Source of the DNA: Tilletiaria anomala UBC 951
Taxonomy: Eukaryota; Basidiomycota; Exobasidiomycetes; Georgefischeriales; Tilletiariaceae
Assembly (NCBI RefSeq): GCF_000711695.1
Contig: NW_013546888.1
Coordinates: 1 to 39,243, forward strand
Length of the DNA: 39,243 bases
Reading direction: 5' to 3'
Below are positions 11,220 through 22,916 of the stretch, piece after piece (position 1 is the stretch's first letter; every line of letters starts with the position of its first letter). The notes below the pieces were generated by a model. That model ran no database searches and was not told where the DNA came from. It saw only the letters and a list, made by a program, of their open reading frames with translations. Both the position numbers and the translations under genes were made by a program.

Positions 11220-11470
11220 TTCCGCCCATAGCTTCTTCCTCCTTGCTTGAATTGATTTACCCAAATGATGAGCTTCACCTCCTTCCTCTCCCCACCGCCT
11301 CTTTCTCCTCCTGCAATCTTCCCCCTTCATCTGGTCAGGCAGGCCTGCCAGCCTGCTTCATCCTGCCCCTCCTTCCCTCCCCGTCCTTCTCCTGCTCTCC
11401 TGCCCTCCCAGTTTCCTCCGTCGCCCTCGTCTCTCGCTCATCCCCCGCCGCTGGTCGGCACGCTCCATTC
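11220..11470 (+). promoter_or_regulatory. Pyrimidine-rich leader/promoter of the 7TM gene
   Basis: About 250 bp dominated by CT tracts (TTCTTCCTCC, CTCCTTCCTC and similar) on the coding strand, ending roughly 85 bp before the ATG at 11556. Such CT-rich blocks are common just upstream of or within 5' leaders of filamentous fungal genes. It happens to remain open in the same frame as the gene. Confidence 0.4.
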
Positions 11471-11555
11471 ATCTCCACCCCACACTCCTTTGGGCAGCTT
11501 CGTATTGACATTCCAACCGTACAAAAGGCACACAGGAAATACACACCCCTACACG

Positions 11556-13388
11556 ATGACACTTGACAATTTGACCGTCAGCCCCGTGGCCGCTCTGGTC
11601 AGCCGCCTGCAGCAGGCAGCCAGCAGTCAGTCGTTCGGCAACACATCGAGCAGCGTGGCGTCCTTACTGGTTGCAGCCAAGCCACAGCCGGCCGCAGCAC
11701 TTATGCTGTCTGTCGCCATTGCTTTCACCTTGACAGCGCTTACTATGCTGCTCGCGCTGTTCGAGATGGGTCGTTGCATCTATTCGCTCGCCACCTCACA
11801 GGCGCAGCTGCGAGGCCTCGCCAAGCTCAAGATCTGGCTGAGATCATGGAGATGGATCTATGCCTTGCTACTGCTCATAGCATCCGTGGTGGAAGCGGTC
11901 TACTTGATCCTCTACCTCGAGACCCGTAGAGGGGTTGTTGGACGGCAAGCTCCTATGGACCTATCGGTCATCGCCTTTGGGTTCTACTCGACCGCTGCCG
12001 CTTTCATTGTTATCATGATTGGCACCGGCGTCGCCTCCGACTCGCCTGCGCCCGCCTCTGTCCTCTCTGTCAGTGCCAGAGCTCGACGCGTGCTCTGTAC
12101 GGCCACTGGCTCGCTGTCCTGCTGTCTATCCCTCGGTTGGGGTGCTTGGGTGCTCGTGAACTATGGAGCTGCTGCTCGGCAGCTTGATGGCGCCCTTTCT
12201 ACTCTGATCCTAAACCAGGGCGAATGCGACGAAGACGATGCAGATTGTGGTGCGAACACCCTGACGCAACGCTTATCCTCCGAGTTGAAAAGTCTGGGCA
12301 CAATCGACGCATTCAAAGGGATCTCGCTTCTCATCCTCGGAGTGCTCATCCTGTGGACGAGCTACGAACTCCTAGTCATTCGACACCAAGAAGCCTTGGC
12401 CGAGAAAGCTGCCTGCTCCACATGGGCAGCCACTGTGCAAGAGAAGAGCTACAATGGTAGGAGTTTCAGAAGTCGCACCTCTGCCACTGGAAGCACGTTC
12501 AAGGCAAAAAGACGCTCGTCGGGCCCCCAAAAGCTTGAAGACGTCCCCGTACTGTGCAGACAGGCGTCGACTGCTTCCACTTCAAGCTCCTGGTACTCGT
12601 CGGTCGATTCTGAAGCGATGAAGGCCCCACCATCGTATACAGCTCGTTCACGACTTCACACTGCCGCTGGGTTCAATACCGATGAGGAAGAGGACGACGA
12701 AACTGCAAGCACACCTGGTGCCTACCGAGCCAGGGTGAAGGGTCGCAAGCTGGACACGAGTGCTGAATTTGGTGCCGAGCTGCAGCGCAAATTCGGTACC
12801 ACCAGCGCCACTGGCAAGACCAGCGTCGGCTATTTCAACCATCACGACATCGCTCTGTCCGATGGAGCCTCCGACAACAGGTCATCCTCCTCCGTTTCAG
12901 ATGGTGGGAACATGACCCGACACTCGTCCGTTCTGCCCACCAGGGACGGACCGATGACGCCAAGCTTGTCACAAATACCCAAGCTTGCAGGTTACGTCAA
13001 GAGCTCGCGCTACTCTGGCAGCAGCGCAAGCGTTCCCTCTTACACCAGCCAGATGAGCGTGGACACAGCTTCAGCTCTCGCGGCCAAGGAGGCTGAAGTG
13101 AATGACCGCCTCGCCGCAGAGACGCGCGGCATTCGCTGGGCAGCTGCTCTCGCGCTCATATGCGTGCTGCTCTACAGCGTTATTATCGTGCTGAAGGCGT
13201 GCATCGGCCCGGAAGTCGACCTGGGCGATCGACCCGGATTCGAGCTCGTCTCGGTCGTGTGGCAGGCAGTCGTATCTAACATGCACTTGCCGATACTTGC
13301 GATCCTGATGAGCCGCGGTATCGGCTTTATCAGATCCTCCTCATCCGCGAGCATGTCGCTGAAAGACGAAGCGTCACTCAAAGCGTAG
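11556..13388 (+). CDS. Unrecognised seven-transmembrane protein with long loop 5
   Basis: Single-exon gene of 610 aa, not assigned to a family. Hydrophobic segments at about residues 48-70, 100-121, 136-160, 178-203, 254-276, 527-549 and 562-585. By the positive-inside rule the N terminus is outside, loops 1, 3 and 5 are cytosolic, and a short Ser-rich tail is inside. The loop between helices 4 and 5 is acidic with two cysteines (C224, C231). Loop 5 (about 277-526) is a 250-residue Ser/Thr/Arg-rich cytosolic region containing a PPSY motif (358-361), a possible WW-domain/Rsp5 adaptor site. This layout resembles a G-protein-coupled receptor with a long third intracellular loop, such as fungal Gpr1/Git3. 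The frame stays open about 97 codons upstream, but that part is Pro/Ser-rich leader. The ATG at 11556 has a good context and leaves an NLT sequon (residues 5-7) outside. Confidence 0.85.
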   Translation: MTLDNLTVSPVAALVSRLQQAASSQSFGNTSSSVASLLVAAKPQPAAALMLSVAIAFTLTALTMLLALFEMGRCIYSLATSQAQLRGLAKLKIWLRSWRWIYALLLLIASVVEAVYLILYLETRRGVVGRQAPMDLSVIAFGFYSTAAAFIVIMIGTGVASDSPAPASVLSVSARARRVLCTATGSLSCCLSLGWGAWVLVNYGAAARQLDGALSTLILNQGECDEDDADCGANTLTQRLSSELKSLGTIDAFKGISLLILGVLILWTSYELLVIRHQEALAEKAACSTWAATVQEKSYNGRSFRSRTSATGSTFKAKRRSSGPQKLEDVPVLCRQASTASTSSSWYSSVDSEAMKAPPSYTARSRLHTAAGFNTDEEEDDETASTPGAYRARVKGRKLDTSAEFGAELQRKFGTTSATGKTSVGYFNHHDIALSDGASDNRSSSSVSDGGNMTRHSSVLPTRDGPMTPSLSQIPKLAGYVKSSRYSGSSASVPSYTSQMSVDTASALAAKEAEVNDRLAAETRGIRWAAALALICVLLYSVIIVLKACIGPEVDLGDRPGFELVSVVWQAVVSNMHLPILAILMSRGIGFIRSSSSASMSLKDEASLKA

Positions 13389-13447
13389 AGTAGTCACGGG
13401 CAAGTCAATATAGAGAGATGTGTACAATTGGCCGATTCGCATGTCTC

Positions 13448-15152
13448 CTACAGCTTCTGTGCTTGATAGCTCTGGCGTTCTAGATAGTCGACTATGCGCT
13501 GGGCTTCCCGCTCACCGCTTACAATTGCGCCAGCGATTGAGCCACGGTCTGCATTTAACGAGGGTTGGGATGTCAATCGCGAAGGTGGACATGCTGCATG
13601 AGTACTCACGATCCATTTCAGTGTGTTCGCCCGCAAAGTTCAGAGCACCTCCCCAAAGGGGCCTGCCTAGTTCAACAAAATCGAGCGGGCTGTGATTCTC
13701 GCCGACGACGACTGGGGTCGTGGTGGCGCCCCTAGTGAATTCCTGCTTGTTCCAACGTGAGTAGAAGCTGTGCTTTGGCTGTTCAATGGCACCAGCTTTG
13801 CTTCCGATACGCTCGAAGAGGTAGGCGTGCAGCGCCTCGGCGACCTCCTGGCGTGTAAAACGCTCGATGGCCCTGCCGTGCTCGGCACCGACATACGCCA
13901 AAAGTGAAGGATTGGGGTCCGGTAACCCGTTCGGAGCGGCGAATGAACTGACGATTAGGGTGCTCGAAGAGAAAATGTCGCGCAAAGAAGCGCTCTGTAG
14001 ATCTGCAGGTATCAAAGTGGTGGGAAGGATGGTAAAAGATCCTGTCTTCACTTCCCACCACGGGTTATCGTATGAAAGGAGGACCTTGTTAAGCGCGCCG
14101 ACATTCACTCGGTCCTAAGAGACTCCACACAAACAGTTAGTAATTGGCAATCGTGCGTGATCTCTCCCAAAGGCACCCACAATGACAGCCTTGCGCCTCT
14201 CTGGCAGACTTGGCTCAAACATGCCTTTTGCCCCCTTTAAGACGGCGAGTGGAATCGTGCAGAGCACGCTGGCAGCCTCGTACTTGAGGCCGTCCTGACT
14301 GACAACCTGCACGCGCGAACCGTTCCCCTCTGTGAGAAATTTGACCTGCTGGACAACTTGCGACGTCTTAATCTGAGCACCGTGCTTAGTAGCGTCCTCC
14401 ACGATCTTGGTGATTAGCCGCGTGAAGCCTCCCTCAGGAGCTGCGTCCGTACCGGCAAAGTTGCGCTCAAACCCAGTCCAGCGCAGGGCGATGTCTTCAA
14501 GTCTTGCACCGAGGGGCACGTGTAAAAGGCGTGCAAAATCAGATGCGAGTTTTTTGTCGCCTTGCGACGATATACCTTCATAAAGAGGGGAAGATGATGA
14601 GAAAAGATAGTCTGCGAGAGAGCGTGATGAGTCGGGCAGTGATGGGCCTTCAGATTGAGCCAGCTTCGCTGCCGCTGCTTGGGCTGCTCCCAAATTTGCG
14701 CAAAGTTTAGACGCCAAATGCTCAGACAGAGGGCCGTGAGGCCCGATCACCTTGGAAGTGGTGGGCTTTGGAATGTTGGCCTTGATGTCATAATGTTCAG
14801 CGAGCTTACGCGCAGGGTTGCCCTCCTCAAAGCCGTGAATCCATGAGCAGCCAAAGTCGACGACAAAGACCTTGCCGCTGGGACCGGCTTCATGAGTGCA
14901 TGCATTGCTATCTGCCGGCGTCTCGGGCGTCCATGTATGCGTAAAGGCTCGGCCGCCGATGCGCTCGCGTGCCTCCAGGAGGATGACCTTCTTGCCGGCG
15001 TGAGAGAGACGCGTGGCGGCAATCAGGCCAGCCCAGCCGCCGCCGATGATGAGCGTATCAACGACCGCCATGTCGGGCATGGTTTGCGATGAAGCGGACA
15101 GCGCTTGAAATGCTCTGCGACTAAGGACGGAGGTGCGATAGAGCACGTGCAA
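13448..15152 (-). CDS. Flavin-containing amine oxidase (polyamine/monoamine oxidase type)
   Basis: FAD-dependent oxidase of the amine oxidase superfamily. Exons on the minus strand are 15152-14181, 14114-13610 and 13548-13448, giving 525 aa. The dinucleotide fold is at residues 33-68: VDTLIIGGGWAGL (G37, G39, G42), then VILLEARERIGGRAF. Further support comes from DRVNVGALNKVLLSYD at the first splice junction and the C-terminal FAD contact FAGEHTEMDHRGSIAGAI (about 484-501) at the second. The SGGC motif for covalent flavin in mammalian MAO is not seen, so a non-covalent polyamine oxidase or LSD-like oxidase is more likely. The substrate cannot be told. The N terminus (MHVLYRTSVLSRRAFQALSA) could be a mitochondrial presequence. 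Met25 is an alternative start without it. Convergent with the seven-helix gene, 59 bp between stops. Confidence 0.85.
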
Positions 15153-15512
15153 GCTGGAGGGAATCAGATATCAATGATATGGAAGTCTGGGTAGGTAATG
15201 ACGATGTGGAACACGTGGGGGTGCGTCATACGAGTCCGTTGTTCAGTTATCTCGGCCGGCTTGTGCAACTTCCCTCGTGCGCTCTGACGTTGGTAATCGC
15301 ACACGCAACTCGCGCCACTTAGCCGGAAATGCAGCTGAGACCTGGGGCGAAAAGAAGGTCGAAGGAGCTGTGAAGGCTCTCGAGGGGGTGCAGCATGATA
15401 TTTAAGGAGAACAACGGGAGAGCTTTGTAATCATCGTTTTCAACGCTGGGAGGAATACAAAGGGCGAGTGGAAAGCCCGAGACTAAAAGGGAGAGTGGTA
15501 TTGAAGATTCCA

Positions 15513-18500
15513 TCACGGTCCCGCCAAGAATTTGCCTGCAATGCACTGCCGCACGGTTTCGGCAATGGCGACTTTGCTCGGTGCCTCTGTTGAGTCTTGC
15601 ACCACCGAGATGCCGAGCGCGCTGAGGGTCTTCCCGCGCACAGTCCAGCGCACACCGACGGGTTGCGGAGTGGACTTTGCGTCGACCTGGAAACGCGCCA
15701 GGACCTTTTGTACCGTAGCGGAGGCTGCCGTGGAGCCCAAGGAGAGTTCGTCAGGGAGGGCCCATTGCATCTTCTTGCTCTCTGCGATCCAGGTGCCACT
15801 GGGCTTGCTCATGACGGACGAGACGTTACTCGGCGTAATGCCAACGACAAAGCTGATTCCGTGCAGTCGCGCCTCTTGCTCGTCGCTGTTGGCGGACGCA
15901 GTGCAGAGCTTTGAATCGGGGTTGACACTGTACGAGAGCAGCAGAGATGTCTGCGTGTCTTCGCACCGCCACTGCGCAGAGACGTCCAGCGGAAGATAGC
16001 GTCTACGGCGGATGGGATCGTCGCTGACGTACAGCTGGTACTTGAGCACGGTTGCCTGCGCGGTCCCGCCGATGCCCTGCGCAAGAAGCGCGGCGACATC
16101 GAGCTTGTACTCGCCTGGCCTGCCATAGATGGCCGTGAGGAACGCGGGGTTCGGCGCAGCTTTCTCGAGCTGCTCAAAGGCGTCGACGCGGATGTGCAAT
16201 GGCTCGGTGCTGACGACGTCCTTGAGTGACAATCCGACTTCGCCGACGACCATGATCTTGCTGAGCTCCTTGCCACTGAACAACACGTTCACCGTTTCGG
16301 TGATCGCCGTGGAGATCCCGCTGGCGCCGAGCGCGGTATTGGTGAACGGATCCGCAGCGGCGCGTGAGGAAGATACATTCGAGAGCATGCTCTGCGTTCT
16401 GCCATCTGCCGTCCTGCTGGCGCTCGAAGCCCCTGACTTGGTCGCGAACAGGCTCTGTGTGGATGTGGCGGCGAGCGGGGAGGGATGCGCGCTGCCAGCT
16501 GCCGAGCTTTCCGCTGCCGCAGCATCGCCGCGCTCGGGGATGGTGAGTGCTCCAAGGCCAAACTGACTCATCGGTCGTGACTCCTCGCCGAGCGCGGGGT
16601 TATAGACGGTGTTGCGCACATCGCGTCGATCGCGCCTGCTGGTCGTGTTGCGCCGGATCGGCGCCGCTTTGGGCGCGCCGAGCGTGGCGCGCATTTTCTC
16701 CAGCGCCTCTTGGTCCTCGGCCGAGTTGGCTTGCGGCACGGGCGCCGCATTGATACTCATCGTGCTGACTCGGTGGGAAGCAGCCCTGCGCATGGTAAAG
16801 TGGAATCAGCTGGCTACTCAACAAGAATTATTCTCAGGAGACTCACAGATTCGACACAACATCGTCATCCCCATCGCCATCCATCAAGGATGATACCCTC
16901 GCTCCGAATTCCCATGGCTTTCTATCCGGCGGCGGAATCGAGTAGCCCTCGCTGTCTACTTGCGGTGCAGTGGAGGCCGCAGGGCTTCCGTTGAGACTGA
17001 AAGCGCTGGTGCTATTGCCCAAGCGCCCGTTACCGGCTGCAGCGCTTCCGTTCATCTCGGTCACATCACTCAATTTGGGGGGCTGCGGCAGGTCCATCAG
17101 CCGCGGCGGCCCATTGGACGTGCTGCGTGACGCGGAGCCAGAGCCCGCACCCGCACCGATGAGATCAAACAGGGGCTCGTCATCATCCAACATGCTTTTC
17201 TTGCGCGGCTGTGCAGCGCTCGTATTGGAACGCTTGATCGTCGCGCCGGCGTCGATGAAAGACGAATCCGGCTCGTCGTTGAGCGTACCATAGAGCGTGC
17301 TCGTGTTTCCTGCTCCGCCGCTACCGCCAACGTCCTTACCACTTCGCCCGAGCCCGAAACGGCTGAAGGCGCTCTTGAACGAACCCCCTGCTCCGCTTCC
17401 GGCGCCTGCACCCGTTCCATTTGACTTGGTGGACGTAGGAGTGTCCGTGATGGCACCGGCTGCGCCGCGCTTCGAGGATTGACCGATGGAGTGGATGGAT
17501 GCCGCTGACGAACTGGCTACGCCTGTGCCAGAGACCGCGGCGAATTCAGTAGCAGCGATGCTGTTGCTCGTATTGAACGACTGCGGCATACCCGATCCGG
17601 CTGTATTGCTTTGGCGCGGAGCCGGTAGAGGCGGGGGCGGCATGTCACTTCTTCGCACGCCGCCGTCCCGCGTGGCGGATGTCGCGTTGGTGCGCGCTGT
17701 AGCGTTCGAGGCGCTGCGGCTGACTTGTGTCGGTAGCGCCGGCGCACCGGGACCAGCCCCCCCTCCCTCTCTGGCGAGAGATTGCCTCGCGGAACGCGCG
17801 GAAACGGCATGTGCGTTACCTTCGCGGAGCGCAAACTCCTGCATATCAGTGTTGACATCAAAGCTGAGACAGACCTGCATGGTCTGCTCGGAGATGCCCA
17901 TCAGCTTCTGCGCCGCATCCGCGCTGGCCGTCTCGAACTTGGCAACGACCTCCTTGAGCAGGTTAAGGCGCTCCTTGTCGATACGCTGGTATATCTTGAA
18001 CCCTTGCGTCGCATCTTGCACCCAGAGACTCTGCATGTCGTCGATCGCGCGCTGCGTGTCGGCAACCTTTTGTTGCGCCGCAGAAACTTTTTTGCCCGAT
18101 GCAGAGTCGAGTTTCTTGGCATCTTTCGAAAGCTGCATCTCGAGGCTGTTCAGCTCCTTGACCGTGTTTCCTAGCCGGTCGTCATACTAGATGCACGCGA
18201 GGGCGATGGCCAGGGTTAGATGAGAAAGCAGCGAGGGGATTATGTCAGGCGAAGGCCACACTCACATCTCGAATGGCGGCCCATGCGCCTTTATTGTGGG
18301 CCGATCGAACAGCCTCTTCGCACTCGGTTGCAATCTTGCGCTCGAGCTCGCCGTGAACGTTAGCGACCTCTGCAATTTCGCCTACGAGGCGCTCGTAGAT
18401 CGGCGCAAAGGACGGCGGCATGCACGAAGGGTCGGAGAGAAAGCTCCTCTTGGCGACCTTTGCGAGTCCCTTGAGGTAGGCTTCCTCAACCTCCCTGCGC

Positions 18501-18661
18501 GCCGCAAAGTAGTCTGCCAGCTCGTCTTTGAGCACGCGTGCCTTGCGGAGGCGCGTCTGGATGGCCTGCAAACTCTCGCGCGGCTTGCCGCCGACAAAGG
18601 CGTTGGCGTACATTGAGCTGACCAGCTCGCCGCCTGCTGCCGCTCCGCCGCCGGAAGACAT
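15513..18661 (-). CDS. SYP1: Syp1/FCHo muniscin (F-BAR + mu-homology domain)
   Basis: Early clathrin-mediated endocytosis factor that binds and bends the plasma membrane and recruits cargo and adaptors. Exons on the minus strand are 18661-18266, 18186-16847 and 16785-15513, giving 1002 aa with phases closing. Residues 1-270 are an F-BAR domain: coiled, charged, with ESLQAIQTRLRKARVLKDEL and SLWVQDATQGFKIYQRIDKE. A long Ser/Gly/Ala-rich linker (about 270-730) has a proline patch (PPPPLPAPR) and a DPF motif near 724, a typical AP-2 or Ede1-partner binding site. The C-terminal 270 residues, from VNVLFSGKELSKIMVVGEVG, match the mu-homology domain. The RRDRRDVRNTVYNP stretch before it resembles the membrane-binding or AP-2-activating linker of this family. 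The three segments read as one gene only when spliced. Confidence 0.9.
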
Positions 18662-19063
18662 GTTTGCTGGTGTGCCACGGTGGAAGTAGAACTTGGTATG
18701 GTAGTGCTCAGATCGCGATCACACCTGTAGCATGGAGCCTGGGCCGGATGGCTTGCACGGGGATCGTATGTATCTGTTACCAACGATGAGCCTGTGACGA
18801 TGGACTACTTCCTGGATGACGATGACGATGATGTTGAAGATAGCAAGATGGCTTGTGTCGTGCCCATGCTACATTAGGGCCAGAGCGCACAGGGCCAGGT
18901 TGCAACCCTAGTTTCTATCTTGAAAGGTTGAGGGGCATTTCGTGTTTCACGGGGCACGGGATTCGGAATTCGGGACATGATTTTGACTGCAAAAGTTGTC
19001 GCCACTCCAGCAGCCTCCATGGACTCTCACGCGATTTATTCGACATTCCATCTCTTTCGCAGG

Positions 19064-19081
19064 TGAGTCACTGACTGACTC
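19064..19081 (+). promoter_or_regulatory. Gcn4/CpcA-type sites (TGAGTCA, TGACTC)
   Basis: TGAGTCA (19064-19070) is an exact Gcn4/CPC1 general amino-acid control element, and a partial TGACTC follows at 19076-19081. They lie 188 bp before the DAHP synthase ATG, a gene under Gcn4 control in yeast. Caveat: the first site overlaps a good GTGAGT splice donor, so it could instead be part of a leader intron. Confidence 0.5.
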
Positions 19082-19130
19082 GACTTAAGGCAACTGCGTT
19101 TCGTTGCCTTGGTCGGTTGTTCTGCATTCG

Positions 19131-19175
19131 ATGGTCGGTATAGCACGCTTGTCTCCTCTGCTACACCAAGGGTGA
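19131..19175 (+). other. Short upstream ORF before DAHP synthase
   Basis: ATG at 19131 opens a 14-codon frame (MVGIARLSPLLHQG) that stops at 19173-19175, 76 nt before the main ATG. If transcription starts upstream of it, it would reduce or condition translation of the DAHP synthase. The transcription start is unknown. Confidence 0.3.
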
Positions 19176-19233
19176 ACGCCTGCATCTCCCTTCTAAAATC
19201 GCAAGGTGGAGACAGAAAAGAGTTTCGGAGTAA

Positions 19234-20445
<1,212 letters not shown>

Positions 20446-20633
20446 TGAGTTTGTCGTACTGGTATAGTAGCTGATGAAGCTAAACCCGCGCACCACAGGC
20501 TGTCCTTGCTCGAAGAGCTCACAAGGCATAAGCGACGGCACTTTCCTTTTACCAAAATTCGCTTTTGCAAACGCACTGATTCTTTTTACCCCTGCATCAT
20601 TGACACCTGCAACAGCATCACGTCCTCCATCAA

Positions 20634-21871
20634 TCATGCTTTCTGTGTCAGGCTGCCAGCGCAACGAGACGACTTGTATACATGCAAAAGTACAAAGCAA
20701 CAACGAAAGCAGAAAGAGCATCGATGATGATACCGACGCCCACGCGCTTCCTTCTGACCACTCCTCAACCTCCCCCCTCTCCCGATGCCCATGCAGCATG
20801 TGCTCTGCAGCCACGACAGGTGGATCTCGTCCGGGATCGTGACGTGTACCGTCGCGTGCGGCCACTTGGGGTCCACGAACCCGTGCTCGGCGATGCGCCG
20901 AACATCCTTGACCGCGCTCCACGTTCCGTGGAATGCAAGCACATTCCCGTCGCCTGTAATCTTGGGCGCCTTGATTATGCGCACGTCTGGCTTGATGTCG
21001 CTTTTGTCTAGCGCGCCGCTGTTGGCGTACATCTGCACGTTCGCGAAGTCGTGTGTCCCGAGCTGGTCGTTCGGATGCGGTGGCCCAAGTCTGCTTCGGT
21101 GAGCAGAAGTGTGTGGATATACAGCTGGAGCAGGACATGGTAAGGGGTACAGTCATGAGCATGAGAATGAGGACAGACTTACTCTTCACGGTCGACTTAC
21201 CGCTTCGATACCGTGCGGGCCATACGTGGCAGAATAGAATCCTTGCAACGAAGAGAAATCGAATGAATTTGACCCCGGGTCGAGGTGGGTGGGCGGGGTC
21301 ATGTGCGTTCAGCTTCCACCGGGACGGTCTTGGAACGACTGAGGCCACTTTGGCTGGTCGTCGAGCGAGCGCACGCGCAGCCGCTCCAAGCCGACCTCTT
21401 GTATAGAATGTGCCTGGAGCGGCGCAATGTTCTGATAAGCCCAGTCGGACTCTTGTGCGCCCCGGCCGATGCTGCCCCGTCACTGCCTGTGTGCTTGTAG
21501 ATCATCATCAACCGCTCCTGTCGCAACGCCGACTGAAGCTCCCATGCGACTCTCATGTGTCGCCTGTGCTTCAAGAATCGGTTCACCCCGTAGCGGTGGG
21601 AACGAGCCGTCTTGAACCGTCACGCACTGGACAGCAGGGCCGCCCTCATGCCCACCATCATCGGGTAAGTCGCGCGTATCAAGCTCGGGGCAGCCCGGGG
21701 CCTCAGCGGCAGCTGTACCGCTCCCCCACCCCTGCTCGGGGCGTTTGTCCAGGCAACGATCATGCAATCCTGCAGCCGCGTTCGGATGGCGAACAGATCG
21801 GCGAACAGAATCCTGCTTTCCGGTTCGGTGAGTGCAAGAATGGGTCCTTGCATTTGAATAGTTGGCTTCAT
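20634..21871 (-). pseudogene. Decayed F-box / cyclin-D1-binding-domain (FBXO31-like) gene
   Basis: Conserved pieces of the fungal F-box protein family with the FBXO31-type C-terminal domain (Pfam Cyclin_D1_bind) lie in order on the minus strand. SDWAYQNIAPLQAHSIQEVG is near 21440. YSATYGPHGIEA is near 21230 and is joined to LYIHTLLLTEADLG by a normal 76-nt intron (21200-21125). PPHPNDQLGTHDFANVQMYA, KAPKITGDGNV and IAEHGFVDPKWPHATVHV follow down to about 20815. The frame from 21767 to 21201 is the same throughout but is interrupted by two TGA codons (21480-21482 and 21309-21311). A one-base shift is needed near 21085. No short intron with usable splice sites removes the stops. The N-terminal F-box itself was not found with certainty. 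Either a recent pseudogene or a gene with splicing I cannot resolve. Intact members act as SCF ubiquitin-ligase receptors. Confidence 0.5.
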
Positions 21872-22312
21872 GCCGACTGACGCTGAGCCACTGTACGCCT
21901 GTCTCTCGCAGTATGGTGAAGACGACCGCTTACTCTACCGAGTGGAGCCTGTATGCTTGTACCTTTTCCAAACGTCCTCTTGGGCCATAATCACATTGAT
22001 TTTGTCACCATCAACAGTTGCCGTGACCGCCGGCGCAATCCCGCGAGTGCAGTACACTCGCCCTGGTCGAGTTCGCGCCGAACCATCATGCACTGTTGAT
22101 GTCCCCTCTTTCCTGCAGCAGTCGAACCGCATGCTCACTTTCGCGCTGCTTTCTTCGGCCTGCTCGCTGCTAACCTTCTGCACTAAAGCGCCCCGATATG
22201 TGCGGCGATGCTTCATGCTGCTTTGGCACACCTGAAGTCGGCAAACACATTCAAATCGCCAGGCGATAGTGGAGATGATTATATAAGCAATTGGTCTCTG
22301 TGTGTGTGCGCA

Positions 22313-22318
22313 ACGCGT
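22313..22318. promoter_or_regulatory. Distal ACGCGT (MCB-like) hexamer
   Basis: A second exact ACGCGT about 600 bp before the Mcm10 start. Weaker than the proximal site because of distance. Confidence 0.2.
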
Positions 22319-22762
22319 CGCGTTCGAAATGCAATATAGCGCAACGGGATGCGACCTCGATCCCCCAGTTTCTGCCACACAATCTATATACCTTAACAGA
22401 TGCCCACGACTCAATAGCAGCTCTAACTGTTCATTCTACGTGCGCTTGACTGGCCGGATCGCGGATTGTGCGTACGATAAGGGTGCGCAGGAAAGGCAGG
22501 ACAACACAAGGCGTGGTCATCACAATGCACAAAGCTTCATTCTCGCGCACCAGTTCGACGTCCGCTGCCCATAGCGCAAGCAGTCGAAATGCGGTCACAC
22601 AACCTCTCAAGCGAGAGCCTGACGCCAAGTCCTCGCAAGGCATCAATAAAACAGTGAGAGTGCTCGCTCCTGCCAGCCCAAAGCGCGAAGAGCGCGATAA
22701 TGGTTCGTATCGTATCGTCGCGGTGCACATCACCTTCATTCGTGAGGACTTAACCTCATCGT

Positions 22763-22768
22763 ACGCGT
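22763..22768. promoter_or_regulatory. MCB box (ACGCGT) upstream of MCM10
   Basis: Exact ACGCGT palindrome 149 bp before the Mcm10 ATG. This is the MluI cell-cycle box bound by the MBF (Mbp1/Swi6-type) factor at G1/S genes, many of them DNA-replication genes. Motif is seen; use is inferred. Confidence 0.45.
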
Positions 22769-22916
22769 GCATATACCATTACAGGTTGCACAAGAATGAA
22801 CGACGCGATCAAAGATGGTATCGGTGGGTAGTCAGACTTGCTTCACCAATTGTTTTTCTTTACATGTGTAAACTTTGCTGACTCGCTCGCCCTGTGCATG
22901 ATATACCCCAGCCGCC

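Larger units (their letters stand above)
7652..11555. other. Gene-poor 3.9 kb region
   Basis: The longest stretch without a recognisable gene. It contains one long minus-strand ORF (8202-9117, listed separately), a perfect dyad at 9264-9280, G/C runs near 10000-10018, and a pyrimidine-rich leader (11220-11470) that belongs to the seven-helix gene downstream. Smaller ORFs of up to about 165 codons at 9845-10333 (+) and 10150-10650 (-) have no recognised motifs and are near the size expected by chance. No tRNA, rRNA or transposon ends were seen. Confidence 0.55.

Noticed and set aside
11265-11555. 97-codon N-terminal extension of the 7TM protein
   Set aside because: Sequence is a CT-rich leader giving Pro/Ser repeats; the ATG at 11556 gives a sensible short outside N terminus.
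21480-21482. TGA recoding (selenocysteine or read-through) in the F-box gene
   Set aside because: No selenocysteine machinery is expected in such fungi, the contexts lack the known CTA read-through signal, and an extra frameshift is needed anyway.
21935-22881. ORFs between the F-box relic and MCM10 (159 codons minus, 137 codons plus)
   Set aside because: The minus ORF ends in a stretch (AQEDVWKRYK) that could be the missing F-box end, but no F-box core was found, so no call is made.
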